From DATBJJ01 sp963750915 (GTDB taxonomy: Bacteria > Acidobacteriota > Vicinamibacteria > Vicinamibacterales > 2-12-FULL-66-21), in the NCBI GenBank assembly GCA_963750915.1, contig CAVVSF010000009.1, forward strand, positions 682,001 to 746,000: a DNA stretch of 64,000 nt, written 5' to 3'. The notes under the pieces were generated by a model. The model had not been told where the DNA came from. It searched no databases and saw nothing but the letters and a program-made list of their open reading frames with translations. Shown piece by piece: positions 45,901 through 54,136 of the stretch. How positions within the stretch are numbered: the first letter of the stretch is position 1; each line of letters opens with the position of its first letter. A program made the position numbers and the translations under genes.

Positions 45901-46091
45901 GGGTACCTGCGCTCGTGCTGCCGCGGTGGACGGCGGACGAAGTGCTCGCGAACCGGATGCTCGCCGACCTGCACGCGAGGCTGCGCCGCGGCGAGCCGGC
46001 GTCCGAGGCGCTGGCGCAGGCGCGCACTGCGATGCGCGCCGAGAAACGCGAGCCCTTCTACTGGGCTGGCTGGATGCTGATCGGCAGATAG
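42920..46091 (+). pseudogene. TPR-repeat protein with degenerate CHAT domain, frameshift near 45430
   Basis: About 1050 residues. A signal peptide (LWTAIAVTCAGLSPLVAQ) and an N-terminal ~100-residue SnoaL-like segment are followed by ten or so TPR units (e.g. ARFEGEALQNLANAMYFQRNF, EGIAGSLLGIATVRYAFADY). A CHAT protease-like domain occupies the C-terminus. The frame breaks at ~45420-45445 and continues from there to 46091. The catalytic His and Cys of CHAT are missing: the strand reads VIHVAAPFRI where HLACHG is usual, and VVSDGAAM where LSAC is usual. It is probably a binding module rather than a protease, or an inactive relative. Its ATG overlaps the TonB-like stop. Confidence 0.75.
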
Positions 46092-46136
46092 CGCCCGTTC
46101 GTTCCACTCCCGCCGTTCCACTAAGATGGAGTCGGT

Positions 46137-47387
46137 ATGGCTCCACGGGTCGTCATCGTCGGCGGCGGGTTCGGCGGTCTCTACGCGGCGCGGGCGCTGC
46201 GCCGTGCGCCGGTGCAGGTCATCGTCGTCGATCGCCGGAACCATCACGTCTTTCAGCCGCTCCTCTATCAGGTTGCGATGGCGGCGCTCTCGGCCGGCGA
46301 TATCGCATCGCCGATCCGCTGGATCCTGCGACGGCAGAGAAACGTCGAGGTCCAGCTCGCCGAGGTGACGGCGATCGACGCCGCCCGGCAGAGGCTGGTG
46401 CTGGCCGACGGCGAGCTCGGCTATGACTACCTGATCGTCGCCAGCGGCGCGACGCACGCGTATTTCGGCCACGACGAGTGGCGGTCGATCGCCCCCGGGC
46501 TGAAATCGCTCGAGGACGCGTTCGACATCCGCCGCCGCGTCCTGCTGGCGTTCGAGCGGGCGGAGAGGGAGCCGGACCCGGCGAGGCGCAAGCTGTTGCT
46601 GTCGTTCGTCGTCATCGGCGGCGGCCCGACCGGCGTCGAGATGGCGGGCGCCATCGCCGAGATCTCGCGCCAGTCGCTCGCCCGCGACTTCAGGCACTTC
46701 GATCCGGGAACGGCGAGCATCACGCTGCTCGAGGCCGGCCCGTCGCTGCTGAGCGCGTTTCCCGAGTCGCTGAGGAACGTCGCCCGCCGCGATCTCGAGC
46801 GTCTCGGCGTGGTAGTGCGGACGGGGGCCGCCGTCACCAACGTCGTCCCCGGGCGTGTCGAGATCGGCGCCGAGATGATCGCCGCGGAAACAATGATCTG
46901 GGCCGCCGGCGTGGCTGCTTCACCCCTCGGGGCCACGCTCGGCGCGCCGATCGATCGCAACGGCCGCGTCCGCGTCCAGCCCGACCTGACGCTCCCTGGT
47001 TATCGTAATGTCTTCGTCGTCGGTGACCTGGCGACGCTGGCGGGCGACGACGGCAAGCCACTGCCGGGCGTGGCCCAGGTGGCAATTCAGATGGGCGAAC
47101 ATGCGGCGCGGAACGTCATCCGCGCTGTCGAGAAACAGCCGTACCGCGACTTCCACTACAAGGACCTCGGCAACATGGCGACGATCGGTCGCGCCTCCGC
47201 GGTCGCCGACCTGAATTTCATCCGGCTGCACGGCTACATCGGCTGGCTGGCCTGGCTTTTCGTCCACATCCTCAACCTGATCGGGTTCCGCAACCGGTTC
47301 GTCGTGATGGCGCAGTGGATGTGGTCGTACTTCAGCTACCAGCGGTCGATTCGGCTCATCACCGGCGAGCCGCCCTCGCAGCCATGA
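46137..47387 (+). CDS. ndh: Type II NADH dehydrogenase (NDH-2)
   Basis: A 416-residue flavoprotein. The FAD fold GGGFGGLYAARALR comes at the N-terminus, the NADH-binding fold FVVIGGGPTGVEMAGAIAEI in the middle, and the quinone-side WAAGVAASPLG and VFVVGDLATL after it. The C-terminus is a membrane-binding segment (YIGWLAWLFVHILNLIGF..). It passes electrons from NADH to quinone without proton pumping. A TAAGAT box lies nine bases before the ATG. It is the first gene of an operon with the DUF3810 gene (4-base overlap). Confidence 0.9.
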   Translation: MAPRVVIVGGGFGGLYAARALRRAPVQVIVVDRRNHHVFQPLLYQVAMAALSAGDIASPIRWILRRQRNVEVQLAEVTAIDAARQRLVLADGELGYDYLIVASGATHAYFGHDEWRSIAPGLKSLEDAFDIRRRVLLAFERAEREPDPARRKLLLSFVVIGGGPTGVEMAGAIAEISRQSLARDFRHFDPGTASITLLEAGPSLLSAFPESLRNVARRDLERLGVVVRTGAAVTNVVPGRVEIGAEMIAAETMIWAAGVAASPLGATLGAPIDRNGRVRVQPDLTLPGYRNVFVVGDLATLAGDDGKPLPGVAQVAIQMGEHAARNVIRAVEKQPYRDFHYKDLGNMATIGRASAVADLNFIRLHGYIGWLAWLFVHILNLIGFRNRFVVMAQWMWSYFSYQRSIRLITGEPPSQP

Positions 47388-48430
47388 GGCTGCGCCTGAT
47401 CGTCATCGCGCTGGCCGTCCTGGTCGCGATCGCGCCGATGCCCTCGCTCGTCGTCGAAGCCTGGTATTCGAACGGGATCTATCCGGCGATTCAGGCGACG
47501 GTGACGCCGTTGAGCAACCGCGTCGGCGTGGCGCTGCTCGACATCGCCGCCGTCGCCCTGGGCGCGGCATTGCTTCTTTCGTTCGTCCGCCAGGTCCGCC
47601 GCCGCGGATTCCTGCAGGCGCTGGCGCCGTCGCTCTTCGCGCTGTTGACCATTGCCGCGGTCATCTACCTCGTGTTCGTGGCGCTCTGGGGCTTGAACTA
47701 CAGGCGGGTGCCGATCGAGGCAAGGATCCGCTACGACGCCAGCCGCGTGACGCAGGCCGCGGCGGTCGCGCTGGGGGAGCACGCCGTCGCGACGGTGAAC
47801 GCGACTTACGCCGGCGCGCAGGTCGATTCGGCTTCCGGCGCGCTCGAGACGGCATTTGCGCGGGCGCAGGAGGTGCTCGGGCAGCGGCATCGCGCCGTGC
47901 CCGCCGTGCCGAAGCGGTCGCTGCTCGGCCTCTACTTTCGCGCTGCCGCCATCGACGGCATGATCGACCCGATTTTTCTCGAAGTCATCATCACGCCTGA
48001 TGCGCTGCGGTTCGAGCGTCCCTTCATCCTCGCGCACGAGTGGGCTCACCTCGCCGGCTACGCCGATGAATCGGAGGCCAACTTCGTAGCCTGGCTGACC
48101 TGCGCGCAGGGCGCCGGGCTCGAGTTCTACAGCGGCTGGCTCGCGGTCGTGGAGCACGTCGTCGCGTCGCTGCCGGAAGCGGAGGGGAAGAGGCTGATGG
48201 CGAGCCTCGATCCGGGCGTGCGGAAGGACCTGGCGGAATCGGCGCGGCGCTACGCGCGGTCGTCGCCGGCGGTTCGCGAGGCGGCGCGTGGCGCCTACGA
48301 CACGTACCTGCGCGCCAACCGCGTCGAGGAGGGAATCGAGAGCTACGCGCAGATCGTGCGGTTGATGCTCGGGGCGGGCGTCGTGGAGGGGCAGGGCGCG
48401 TTCAGGGAAAAGGGAGAAGGGAGAAGGTAG
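47384..48430 (+). CDS. DUF3810-type membrane zinc metallopeptidase
   Basis: 348 residues. Membrane helices (at ~5-25, 45-65 and 85-110) are followed by a soluble domain with a thermolysin-type motif: HEWAHLAGYADESEANF (HExxH and a downstream Glu), the hallmark of DUF3810 proteins. The substrate is unknown. The last residues (FREKGEGRR) and the stop are encoded by GGGAGAA repeats, so the C-terminal end is a product of the heptamer array. It is coupled to NDH-2 by ATGA. Confidence 0.8.
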   Translation: MRLRLIVIALAVLVAIAPMPSLVVEAWYSNGIYPAIQATVTPLSNRVGVALLDIAAVALGAALLLSFVRQVRRRGFLQALAPSLFALLTIAAVIYLVFVALWGLNYRRVPIEARIRYDASRVTQAAAVALGEHAVATVNATYAGAQVDSASGALETAFARAQEVLGQRHRAVPAVPKRSLLGLYFRAAAIDGMIDPIFLEVIITPDALRFERPFILAHEWAHLAGYADESEANFVAWLTCAQGAGLEFYSGWLAVVEHVVASLPEAEGKRLMASLDPGVRKDLAESARRYARSSPAVREAARGAYDTYLRANRVEEGIESYAQIVRLMLGAGVVEGQGAFREKGEGRR

Positions 48431-48478
48431 AATTGCTCTGCTTTCGCCTACTCCCTTCTGCCTTCTGCCTTCTGCCTT
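48405..48478. repeat. Inverted heptamer arrays (GGGAGAA)4 / (TTCTGCC)5 forming a hairpin
   Basis: The left arm is four units (GGGAAAA, GGGAGAA, GGGAGAA, GGTAGAA; 48405-48432) that include the stop of the DUF3810 gene. The right arm is five units (TTTCGCC, TACTCCC, three TTCTGCC; 48442-48476). The arms are complementary in register around a nine-base loop, so the whole can fold as one long stem between the convergent genes. Confidence 0.85.
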
Positions 48479-48501
48479 GCAGGCTGGCTATTCACAGCCT
48501 G

Positions 48502-49296
48502 CTAGCGCCGCCGCAGCGTGACGCCGCCGTTCGTGCCTTGAATGCTGATCTGCGGTCCGCCGCCGTTCAACGTGCCGACGAGACGTCGCCGCGATGACTC
48601 CGTCGTGCTCAGTTCCAGGCCGCCGGTATCGATGCCGCCGTTGGTGACGCTGGCACGGATCGATGCTTTCGCGTCCGGCGGCAGCGCGAGACTGAGGCCG
48701 CCGTTCGTGCACGACATCTTGACGCCGCCCTCGGCGACGCGCGTGACCTCGAGGTCGACGCCGCCATTGGTGGTGCTGGCCTCGACCGCACCGCCGATAT
48801 TGCGCGCGACGACCCCGCCGTTGGTGGTCTCGAGCGTCGTCTTGCCGTTCAGACCCGTGACGTTCACCCCGCCGTTGACGGTCACGAACCTGGTCTCGGC
48901 GCCGGCAGGAACGCGTACGGTGTAGGTCACCTGCGTCCCGCCGCCAAACCAGCTTTCGCCCCTGGCGACCTTGGTTTCGATGCGGACGGCGTCGCTCGAG
49001 GCCTGTTCCGCGATCTCGATGCGTCCGAGCTCCGCGCGGGCGGCCTCGCCCGTCGCCCCCCTGGCCGTCTTGACGGCGACGACCTCGACCGTGTTGCCGG
49101 TGGAGGGCTCGACCGTGATCTTGCCGTTGACGTTGCGAATCTCGACCCGGCCGCCCTCGGCGAGCTGGTAGGTCTTCTCCCACTTGGCGGTTTCGCTGTG
49201 CTTGAGGTCAGCCGTCAGGACATCGCAGCCGGAGGCGGCAACAGCCAGTGCCGGCAGGAGCGCCAATGCCGCGGCACGGCTGATTCGCCGTCTCAT
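48502..49296 (-). CDS. DUF4097-type beta-strand-repeat lipoprotein
   Basis: 264 residues from ATG 49296 with a signal ending in a lipobox (AVAASGC). Then come short beta repeats with the recurrent pattern xVNGGV/TNGGV (VTVNGGVNVTGLNGK, TTNGGVVARN, STTNGGVDLE, CTNGGLSL, VTNGGIDTGG, GTNGGVTL). This is the right-handed helix of DUF4097-like putative adhesin/auto-transporter repeats. Two earlier in-frame ATGs (49330, 49365) exist but give an atypical signal. Function unknown; possibly envelope surface. Confidence 0.75.
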   Translation of the reverse strand: MRRRISRAAALALLPALAVAASGCDVLTADLKHSETAKWEKTYQLAEGGRVEIRNVNGKITVEPSTGNTVEVVAVKTARGATGEAARAELGRIEIAEQASSDAVRIETKVARGESWFGGGTQVTYTVRVPAGAETRFVTVNGGVNVTGLNGKTTLETTNGGVVARNIGGAVEASTTNGGVDLEVTRVAEGGVKMSCTNGGLSLALPPDAKASIRASVTNGGIDTGGLELSTTESSRRRLVGTLNGGGPQISIQGTNGGVTLRRR

Positions 49297-49426
49297 CGCG
49301 TGCGGTGGCCGGGGCAGCAGGCGGGGCATCTCCTGTGCTGGCGGGCGGCTCGGACTTGGAGTCATCGTTTCGGCACCTCACGGCGATATACGCGGCTTAC
49401 CAGGGTGCCGTTCCGCCCGGCTGGAC

Positions 49427-49432
49427 TATAAT
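49427..49432 (+). promoter_or_regulatory. -10 element TATAAT of the zinc-ribbon gene
   Basis: A perfect TATAAT 32 bases before the ATG at 49465. The leader contains AAGGATCAGG just before the start. No clear -35 box at the usual distance. Confidence 0.45.
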
Positions 49433-49464
49433 CGGCCGTCCCGCCACACAGACAAGGATCAGGT

Positions 49465-49899
49465 ATGTCCGATCGCAAGTACCGGCAACGCGGGTATCAG
49501 GATTCCCCGCGCGAGCCCCGGCGCGATTCCAAGCCGCCGGAAAAGCGGGAAGTAGCGCCGCGCGGCCAGCCGCCGCTTGCGCCGAAGACGTTCAACATGC
49601 CGGGATTTCGCGAGGTGCTGCGTTGCGCCCGCTGCGGCAACGAGCTGACGGTAGCGACGGCGTGGGGAGCGGAATCGTCGTGCAACAAGTGCGGCGTCGA
49701 GCTCCATACCTGTGCGCAGTGCGTCCACTTCGACACCAGCGCGGCGTTCGAGTGCCAGCAGCCGCTCAAGGTTCGGGTGTCGCCCAAGGATGTCCGCAAC
49801 ACGTGTTCGTTCTACGAGCCGCGGACGACGGTAGAACGGGAAACGAAATCAGCCGCGCCGGCCAGCGCGCGCAAGGCCTTCGACGACCTCTTCAAATAG
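49465..49899 (+). CDS. Zinc-ribbon protein of unknown function
   Basis: 144 residues. A charged disordered N-terminus (Arg/Pro/Lys-rich to ~50) is followed by paired Cys motifs: RCARCGNEL, CNKCGVEL, HTCAQCVHFD, FECQQP and RNTCSFYEP. These probably bind one or two zinc ions. The tail ends in KAFDDLFK. I know no family name; similar short proteins occur in acidobacterial genomes. It may act as an adaptor or RNA- or DNA-binding protein. Confidence 0.65.
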   Translation: MSDRKYRQRGYQDSPREPRRDSKPPEKREVAPRGQPPLAPKTFNMPGFREVLRCARCGNELTVATAWGAESSCNKCGVELHTCAQCVHFDTSAAFECQQPLKVRVSPKDVRNTCSFYEPRTTVERETKSAAPASARKAFDDLFK

Positions 49900-49932
49900 C
49901 GCGCCGCGTTGTGGCGGGGGCTGGGGCGGCGT

Positions 49933-51165
49933 TCAGCGTGATGAGAGCGCCCGGGTCAGTTCGGTGCGCAGGCTCACCAGCGTTCGCTCCAGCGATTCCC
50001 GGGCAATGCCCTCAACCGTGCGATTCACGAAGACCCGCAGGAGGGCCGGTACGTCGCGGCTGAGGCTCACCGACTCGCACTCGATGATCACGCCGCCGTC
50101 GACCTTCTCGTAGCGCCAGTAGGCGTTCAGCCGCCACAGGAAGCCGTGGTCGTTGCCGATCGGCTTCTCTCGCTCGCGCGGCGTGCCTGCCTCCTCAATC
50201 TCGGCAATCCGCGTCGCCACGCTGCGGCTCGACGCCCGCGGCGCTCCGAGCAGGCGGTACTCGACGGCGTGCTCGGTGTTGTAGTTGACGGTGATGATGT
50301 TTTCGCGGCGCAGGCGCATGAACACCCGCAGCCGGTTGCCGTCGCGGGAGAGCAGCTTCGACGCCGTCACGTCCTCGAACGCCTTCGACTCCTGGCCGGC
50401 GCGGTCCTGCAGGTATTTCACGACGCGGTCGACGTCGGCGCTGGGGATGAAGACTGCCCCAACCCAGTGATGGATGCGGCCTTCGGGTACTGCCGGCGCG
50501 GGGTCGGCGACGCGCATCATCGCGACGCTGCCGCTCTTGACCACCTGCCGCCATTCACCGGTTTTGGCCCCAGCCTCTGGTCGCGCATCGTGCACGAAGA
50601 ACGGCGCCGGCGGCTGGGTGGAACGGTCGTATCGTTCATCCACCGCGCGTTCGTACTGCTGCCACGCGGCGACGGTGGCCGGTTTGAGCTCGGCGGCGGC
50701 GAAGTCGGTGGCGCGCACGGGCGTCGCGTGGGTGACGAGCAGGGCGGAGGTCAGCGCCACGAGCGACGCCGTCCGGAACACGACGGCGTTGCTGGCGGCA
50801 AAGTTGACCGTGGAACAGGCGACGATTGCGGCGACGTTGGCGGCGATCGGCGAGACGCCAAGGGTCCCTGTCAGGATAGCCATGATTGCCAGGTTGCCGG
50901 CCAGGGAGACGCTCCCATTCAGCAGGTGGAACCGGAGAAGCCGTCGCGACATCTCAGTCGCGCCGGCCGCCGGCCGGTCCGCCCAGGTCCAGTGCTGATG
51001 CCAGACGAAGTTGTGGAGCACGGCCGCCTCGACCGCAATGGCGGCGGCGGCCAGATAGTGCAATCCTGCCCCCTGGATGAGGAAGGTCAACAGGCCGAGC
51101 TGGACCAGGACCCCAGCCGCGCCGACACCGTTGAATCGCGCCCATCGGAGAAGCAGCACTCGCAT
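49933..51165 (-). CDS. GtrA membrane domain fused to a periplasmic START-like domain
   Basis: 410 residues in one uninterrupted frame. Residues ~5-130 are a GtrA module with four helices (FNGVGAAGVLVQLGLLTFLI, FVWHQHWTW, FHLLNGSVSLAGN, NFAASNAVVFR). A segment that looks like a signal peptide follows (SLVALTSALLVTHATPVRA, ~138-156). The last ~250 residues form a START/polyketide-cyclase-like domain (AVEYRLLG, WRLNAYWRYEKVDGGVIIECESVSLSRD). GtrA proteins flip lipid-linked sugars; the fusion would couple this to a periplasmic lipid-binding domain. It may be an old fusion of two genes. Confidence 0.7.
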   Translation of the reverse strand: MRVLLLRWARFNGVGAAGVLVQLGLLTFLIQGAGLHYLAAAAIAVEAAVLHNFVWHQHWTWADRPAAGATEMSRRLLRFHLLNGSVSLAGNLAIMAILTGTLGVSPIAANVAAIVACSTVNFAASNAVVFRTASLVALTSALLVTHATPVRATDFAAAELKPATVAAWQQYERAVDERYDRSTQPPAPFFVHDARPEAGAKTGEWRQVVKSGSVAMMRVADPAPAVPEGRIHHWVGAVFIPSADVDRVVKYLQDRAGQESKAFEDVTASKLLSRDGNRLRVFMRLRRENIITVNYNTEHAVEYRLLGAPRASSRSVATRIAEIEEAGTPREREKPIGNDHGFLWRLNAYWRYEKVDGGVIIECESVSLSRDVPALLRVFVNRTVEGIARESLERTLVSLRTELTRALSSR

Positions 51166-51198
51166 ACCCGGAACTGCGAAAACGGCCGGAAAATCGGC

Positions 51199-52107
51199 TC
51201 ACTGCCGCCGGCTCGCCTTCATCGATTCGAGCTCGTCGAGCGTCCGCGGCCAGTCTTCCTTGAGCAGCCGCGACATCGCCCGATCTGACAGCAGTTTGCC
51301 ACCAGTCTGGCACTTCGCGCAGTAGTTGGCCTCGTTTCTGGCATAGACGATCCTTTGGACGGTCGCCCCGCATGCGGGGCAGGGGTGCCCGTACCGGCCG
51401 TGGACCGCCATCTCCGGATGAAAGGCGGTCACCTTTTCCGGGAACTCCCCGCCCAGCTGCGATCGAAGCCGCTCGACCCAGGCCGCCAGTGTCGCGCGCG
51501 TCGCTTCGTACACGCGCGCGATCTCCTCGGCGGTCAACGTCGCCGTGGTTTTCATCGGCGACAACTTCGCCGCGTGCAGGATCTCGTCGGAGTACGCGTT
51601 GCCGATGCCGCTGAAGATTCGCGGATCGGTGAGGGCGCGCTTGAGCGTGTGATTCTGCGCCGTCAGCCGCGCGCCGAAGGCGGCGAGGTCCGCGGCCATG
51701 ACCTCGAGGCCCTGCGGATTGAGTGCCTCGATCGCCGCCTCGCCCTCGACGATGTGGATCGACGCCTGGCGCTTCGATCCGGCTTCCGTGAAGATCACGG
51801 ATCCGGCTGGGAAGTCGAACGCTGCAAGACCTACCTTTCCGGGAATCGCGGCGCCGCGCTCGCGCCATCGCAGGCGTCCGGCGATCATCAGGTGGATCAC
51901 CGCCGCAAGCCCGCCCTCGAGCTCGATGACGATTCGCTTGCCAAGGCGGCGCAGTCCGATCACACGTCGGCCCGCGAGCGACTCCGGCGGCGGGGCGATG
52001 GTGCGGACGACGAACGGGTTGCCGACGCGCAGCCGCTCGAGCGGTTGTCCGAGAATGCGGGTCGTGAGCGCTTCGAGGTAGATCGTGACGTCCGGAAGCT
52101 CAGGCAC
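51199..52107 (-). CDS. mutM: Fpg/Nei-family DNA glycosylase
   Basis: 302 residues. The catalytic N-terminus P-E-L-P-D-V (Pro and Glu directly after the initiator; Fpg more often has PELPEV) is present. The DNA-binding helix-two-turn-helix (LTDPRIFSGIGNAYSDEILHAAKLSP) and the C-terminal zinc finger CPACG..YCAKCQTGG are both complete. It removes oxidised purines and cuts the strand. The Asp in position six and the GTG start are the only oddities. Second in a minus-strand run of three genes. Confidence 0.85.
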   Translation of the reverse strand: MPELPDVTIYLEALTTRILGQPLERLRVGNPFVVRTIAPPPESLAGRRVIGLRRLGKRIVIELEGGLAAVIHLMIAGRLRWRERGAAIPGKVGLAAFDFPAGSVIFTEAGSKRQASIHIVEGEAAIEALNPQGLEVMAADLAAFGARLTAQNHTLKRALTDPRIFSGIGNAYSDEILHAAKLSPMKTTATLTAEEIARVYEATRATLAAWVERLRSQLGGEFPEKVTAFHPEMAVHGRYGHPCPACGATVQRIVYARNEANYCAKCQTGGKLLSDRAMSRLLKEDWPRTLDELESMKASRRQ

Positions 52108-52131
52108 GGATGACTCGGTCGAGGGGCAGGC

Positions 52132-52557
52132 TCAGCCGGCCGGCTTGGCGCGCAGCACCCCGACCTGGACCAGCAGCCCCGTGAAGTCGAGGATACGCCG
52201 TTCGTGCTGAATCTGCCGGCCCTCGATGCGGTAGATGAAGCAGCCCGACACTTCGATGCGGCGCCCGGTCGGCGGCATCCCGAAGAACTCGCCGGCGTGG
52301 GCGCCGGTGATCCGGCACAGCAGCGCGGCGCGGTTCTCGTCGACGAGCAGGTCCTCGGTCGTGAACACCAGATCGGGAAACGCCGTGAACCAGACCCGGT
52401 AGATCCGCTCGATTTCGACGTGGCCCTCCAGCACCCCGCCGGTCGGGCTGACGACGACGCCCTCGGGGGCGTGGTCTGCCGTCAGGGCGGCCGCGTCGCG
52501 CTCACGCCACGCGGTTTCGCGTCGGGCGAACAAGGCGAACATTTCGTCGCGGGTCAT
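52132..52557 (-). CDS. SnoaL-like / nuclear-transport-factor-2 fold protein
   Basis: 141 residues, the cone-shaped NTF2 fold: helix MFALFARRETAWRERDAAALTADHA, strand GVVVSPTGG, LEGHVEIERIYRVWFTAFPDLVF, then the ester-cyclase-like FGMPPTGRRIEVSG and QHERRILDFTGLLVQVG. The ligand is unknown. GGAAGGGG just upstream sets the ATG at 52557. The divergent radical SAM gene starts 85 bases away. Confidence 0.8.
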   Translation of the reverse strand: MTRDEMFALFARRETAWRERDAAALTADHAPEGVVVSPTGGVLEGHVEIERIYRVWFTAFPDLVFTTEDLLVDENRAALLCRITGAHAGEFFGMPPTGRRIEVSGCFIYRIEGRQIQHERRILDFTGLLVQVGVLRAKPAG

Positions 52558-52590
52558 GACCCCTTCCAGTCCTGCCGCTCGAATCAGGGC

Positions 52591-52597
52591 TACTATA
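52591..52597. promoter_or_regulatory. Shared divergent -10 region (TACTAT plus, TATAGT minus)
   Basis: The palindromic core TACTATA gives TACTAT on the plus strand (toward the radical SAM gene, 46 bases before the ATG) and TATAGT on the minus strand (toward the SnoaL-like gene, ~35 bases before its ATG). No clear -35 boxes. Tentative. Confidence 0.35.
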
Positions 52598-52641
52598 GGC
52601 CCGGGAGGCAAAAAGGGAAAGCTCCCGCGGGCGGCCGGTCC

Positions 52642-54136
52642 ATGAACATCCTCCTGCTGTCGATGCCCGATTCGTTCGAGCACACATCGTCGGTGACGAT
52701 GCGGATGCCGAACGGCGCTCTCGCCTCGCTTGCCGGCAACCTCGATCCCCACCACCGCGTTGCCGTCGCCGACCTGATCCTCGTGCAGCGGCGGGTTCGC
52801 GAGACGGTCCAGCGGCTCCTGGCCGAGCACCAGCCGGACGTCGTCGGCCTGTCGATCATGACCTTCCAGCGTCGGACCGCGCAGAAGCTCGCCGCGCTCG
52901 CGCGGCAGGCGGCGCCGGCCGCGACGATCGTCGTCGGCGGTTACGACCCCAGCCTGGCGCCCGAAGCCTATGACAACCCCGATTGGCCGATCGACGTCAT
53001 CGTGCGCGGTGAGGGCGACGTCACGTTCCGGGACCTGGTGCGAGCGCGCGAGCGCGGCGATGGCTTCGCGGCGATCCCGGGCCTCTCGTACCGTCGCGAT
53101 GGCCGCTTCGTACACAACCCCGCGCGCCCGGTGAGCACGCTCGCGGGCGACGAGGTCAAGCTCCCGGGGCGAGCCGCCCGCGTGCTCGACGGCTACACGT
53201 TCCTCGGCCGCCCGATCGACGTCGTCGAAACCTCGCGCGGATGTACGTTCGACTGCAGCTTCTGCTCGATCATCGAGATGCGCGGCCGGAACTTCCATGC
53301 CTGGCCGGTCGAACGCGTGATCGCGGACATCGCCGACGCCCGTAACCGCGGCGCCAGGGCGATCTTCCTCGTCGACGACAACATCACGCTCAACGTCGCC
53401 CGCTTCGAGCGGCTCTGCCGCGCCATCGTCGAGGCCGGGTTCACCGACGTCGACTACATCGTCCAGGCGATGACCTCGTCGATCGCCGCCCACGGCGAGA
53501 CCCTGGCGCCGCTGATGCGCAAGGCGGGATTCCGCTACGTCTTCCTCGGCATCGAGAACGTCCTCGACGAGGACCTGGCGTTCCTGCGCGCCGCCGCAAA
53601 GAACGCGCAGCGCGAAGCCGGCCGCCGTGTCGGCAACGCGACGACGGCGGCGATCGAGGTGCTGCATCGCCACGGCATGTACGTCGTCGGCGGGCTGATC
53701 GTCGGCAACCCGAGCGATACCCGGGAGTCGATCGACACCAACTTGGAGTTCGCGCGGCACTACGTCGACTGGCCCTACATCCAGCACCCGACCCCCTATC
53801 CGGGGACGCCAATGACGAAAGATTTCCGCGAGCGGAACCTGATCGTCAGCGACGCTGTCGAAGAGTACCGATGGCACGACGGCGGTCGTCCGCAGCGAAC
53901 ACCTCGGGGCGGATGAGATCGAGTTCATCCGGTGGCGGGCCGAGCGCTGGATGAAGCTGCGGCATTTCTGGCCGGTCGTCCTGCACAGCCCGCTGTTCGT
54001 GCTTCGCCACGGCCACCGGATGCTCAGCCATACGTTCAGAGGCTCGTCCTGGCGATCGGTGCTGGGGTTCGAAGCCGAGCGCGACGTGTTCGCGCGCTAC
54101 AAGAACCTGCGCCGTGCCGAGCGGGAGTACCTGTGA
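52642..54136 (+). pseudogene. B12-binding radical SAM protein, frameshift near 53868
   Basis: About 497 residues. The N-terminal cobalamin-binding Rossmann domain (VVGLSIMTFQRR, TIVVGGYDPSLAP, VIVRGEGDVTFRDLV) leads to a radical SAM domain with C201-x3-C205-x2-C208 (RGCTFDCSFCS) and IFLVDDNITLN. Residues VEEY are followed in the next frame by DGTTAVVRSEHLGADEIE and a basic C-terminus (WMKLRHFWPVVLH) to 54136. One extra base at TACCG (53866-53870) restores the protein. Members of this class methylate or rearrange lipids, tetrapyrroles and small molecules; the substrate is not evident. The PD40 gene starts at 54133. Confidence 0.8.
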
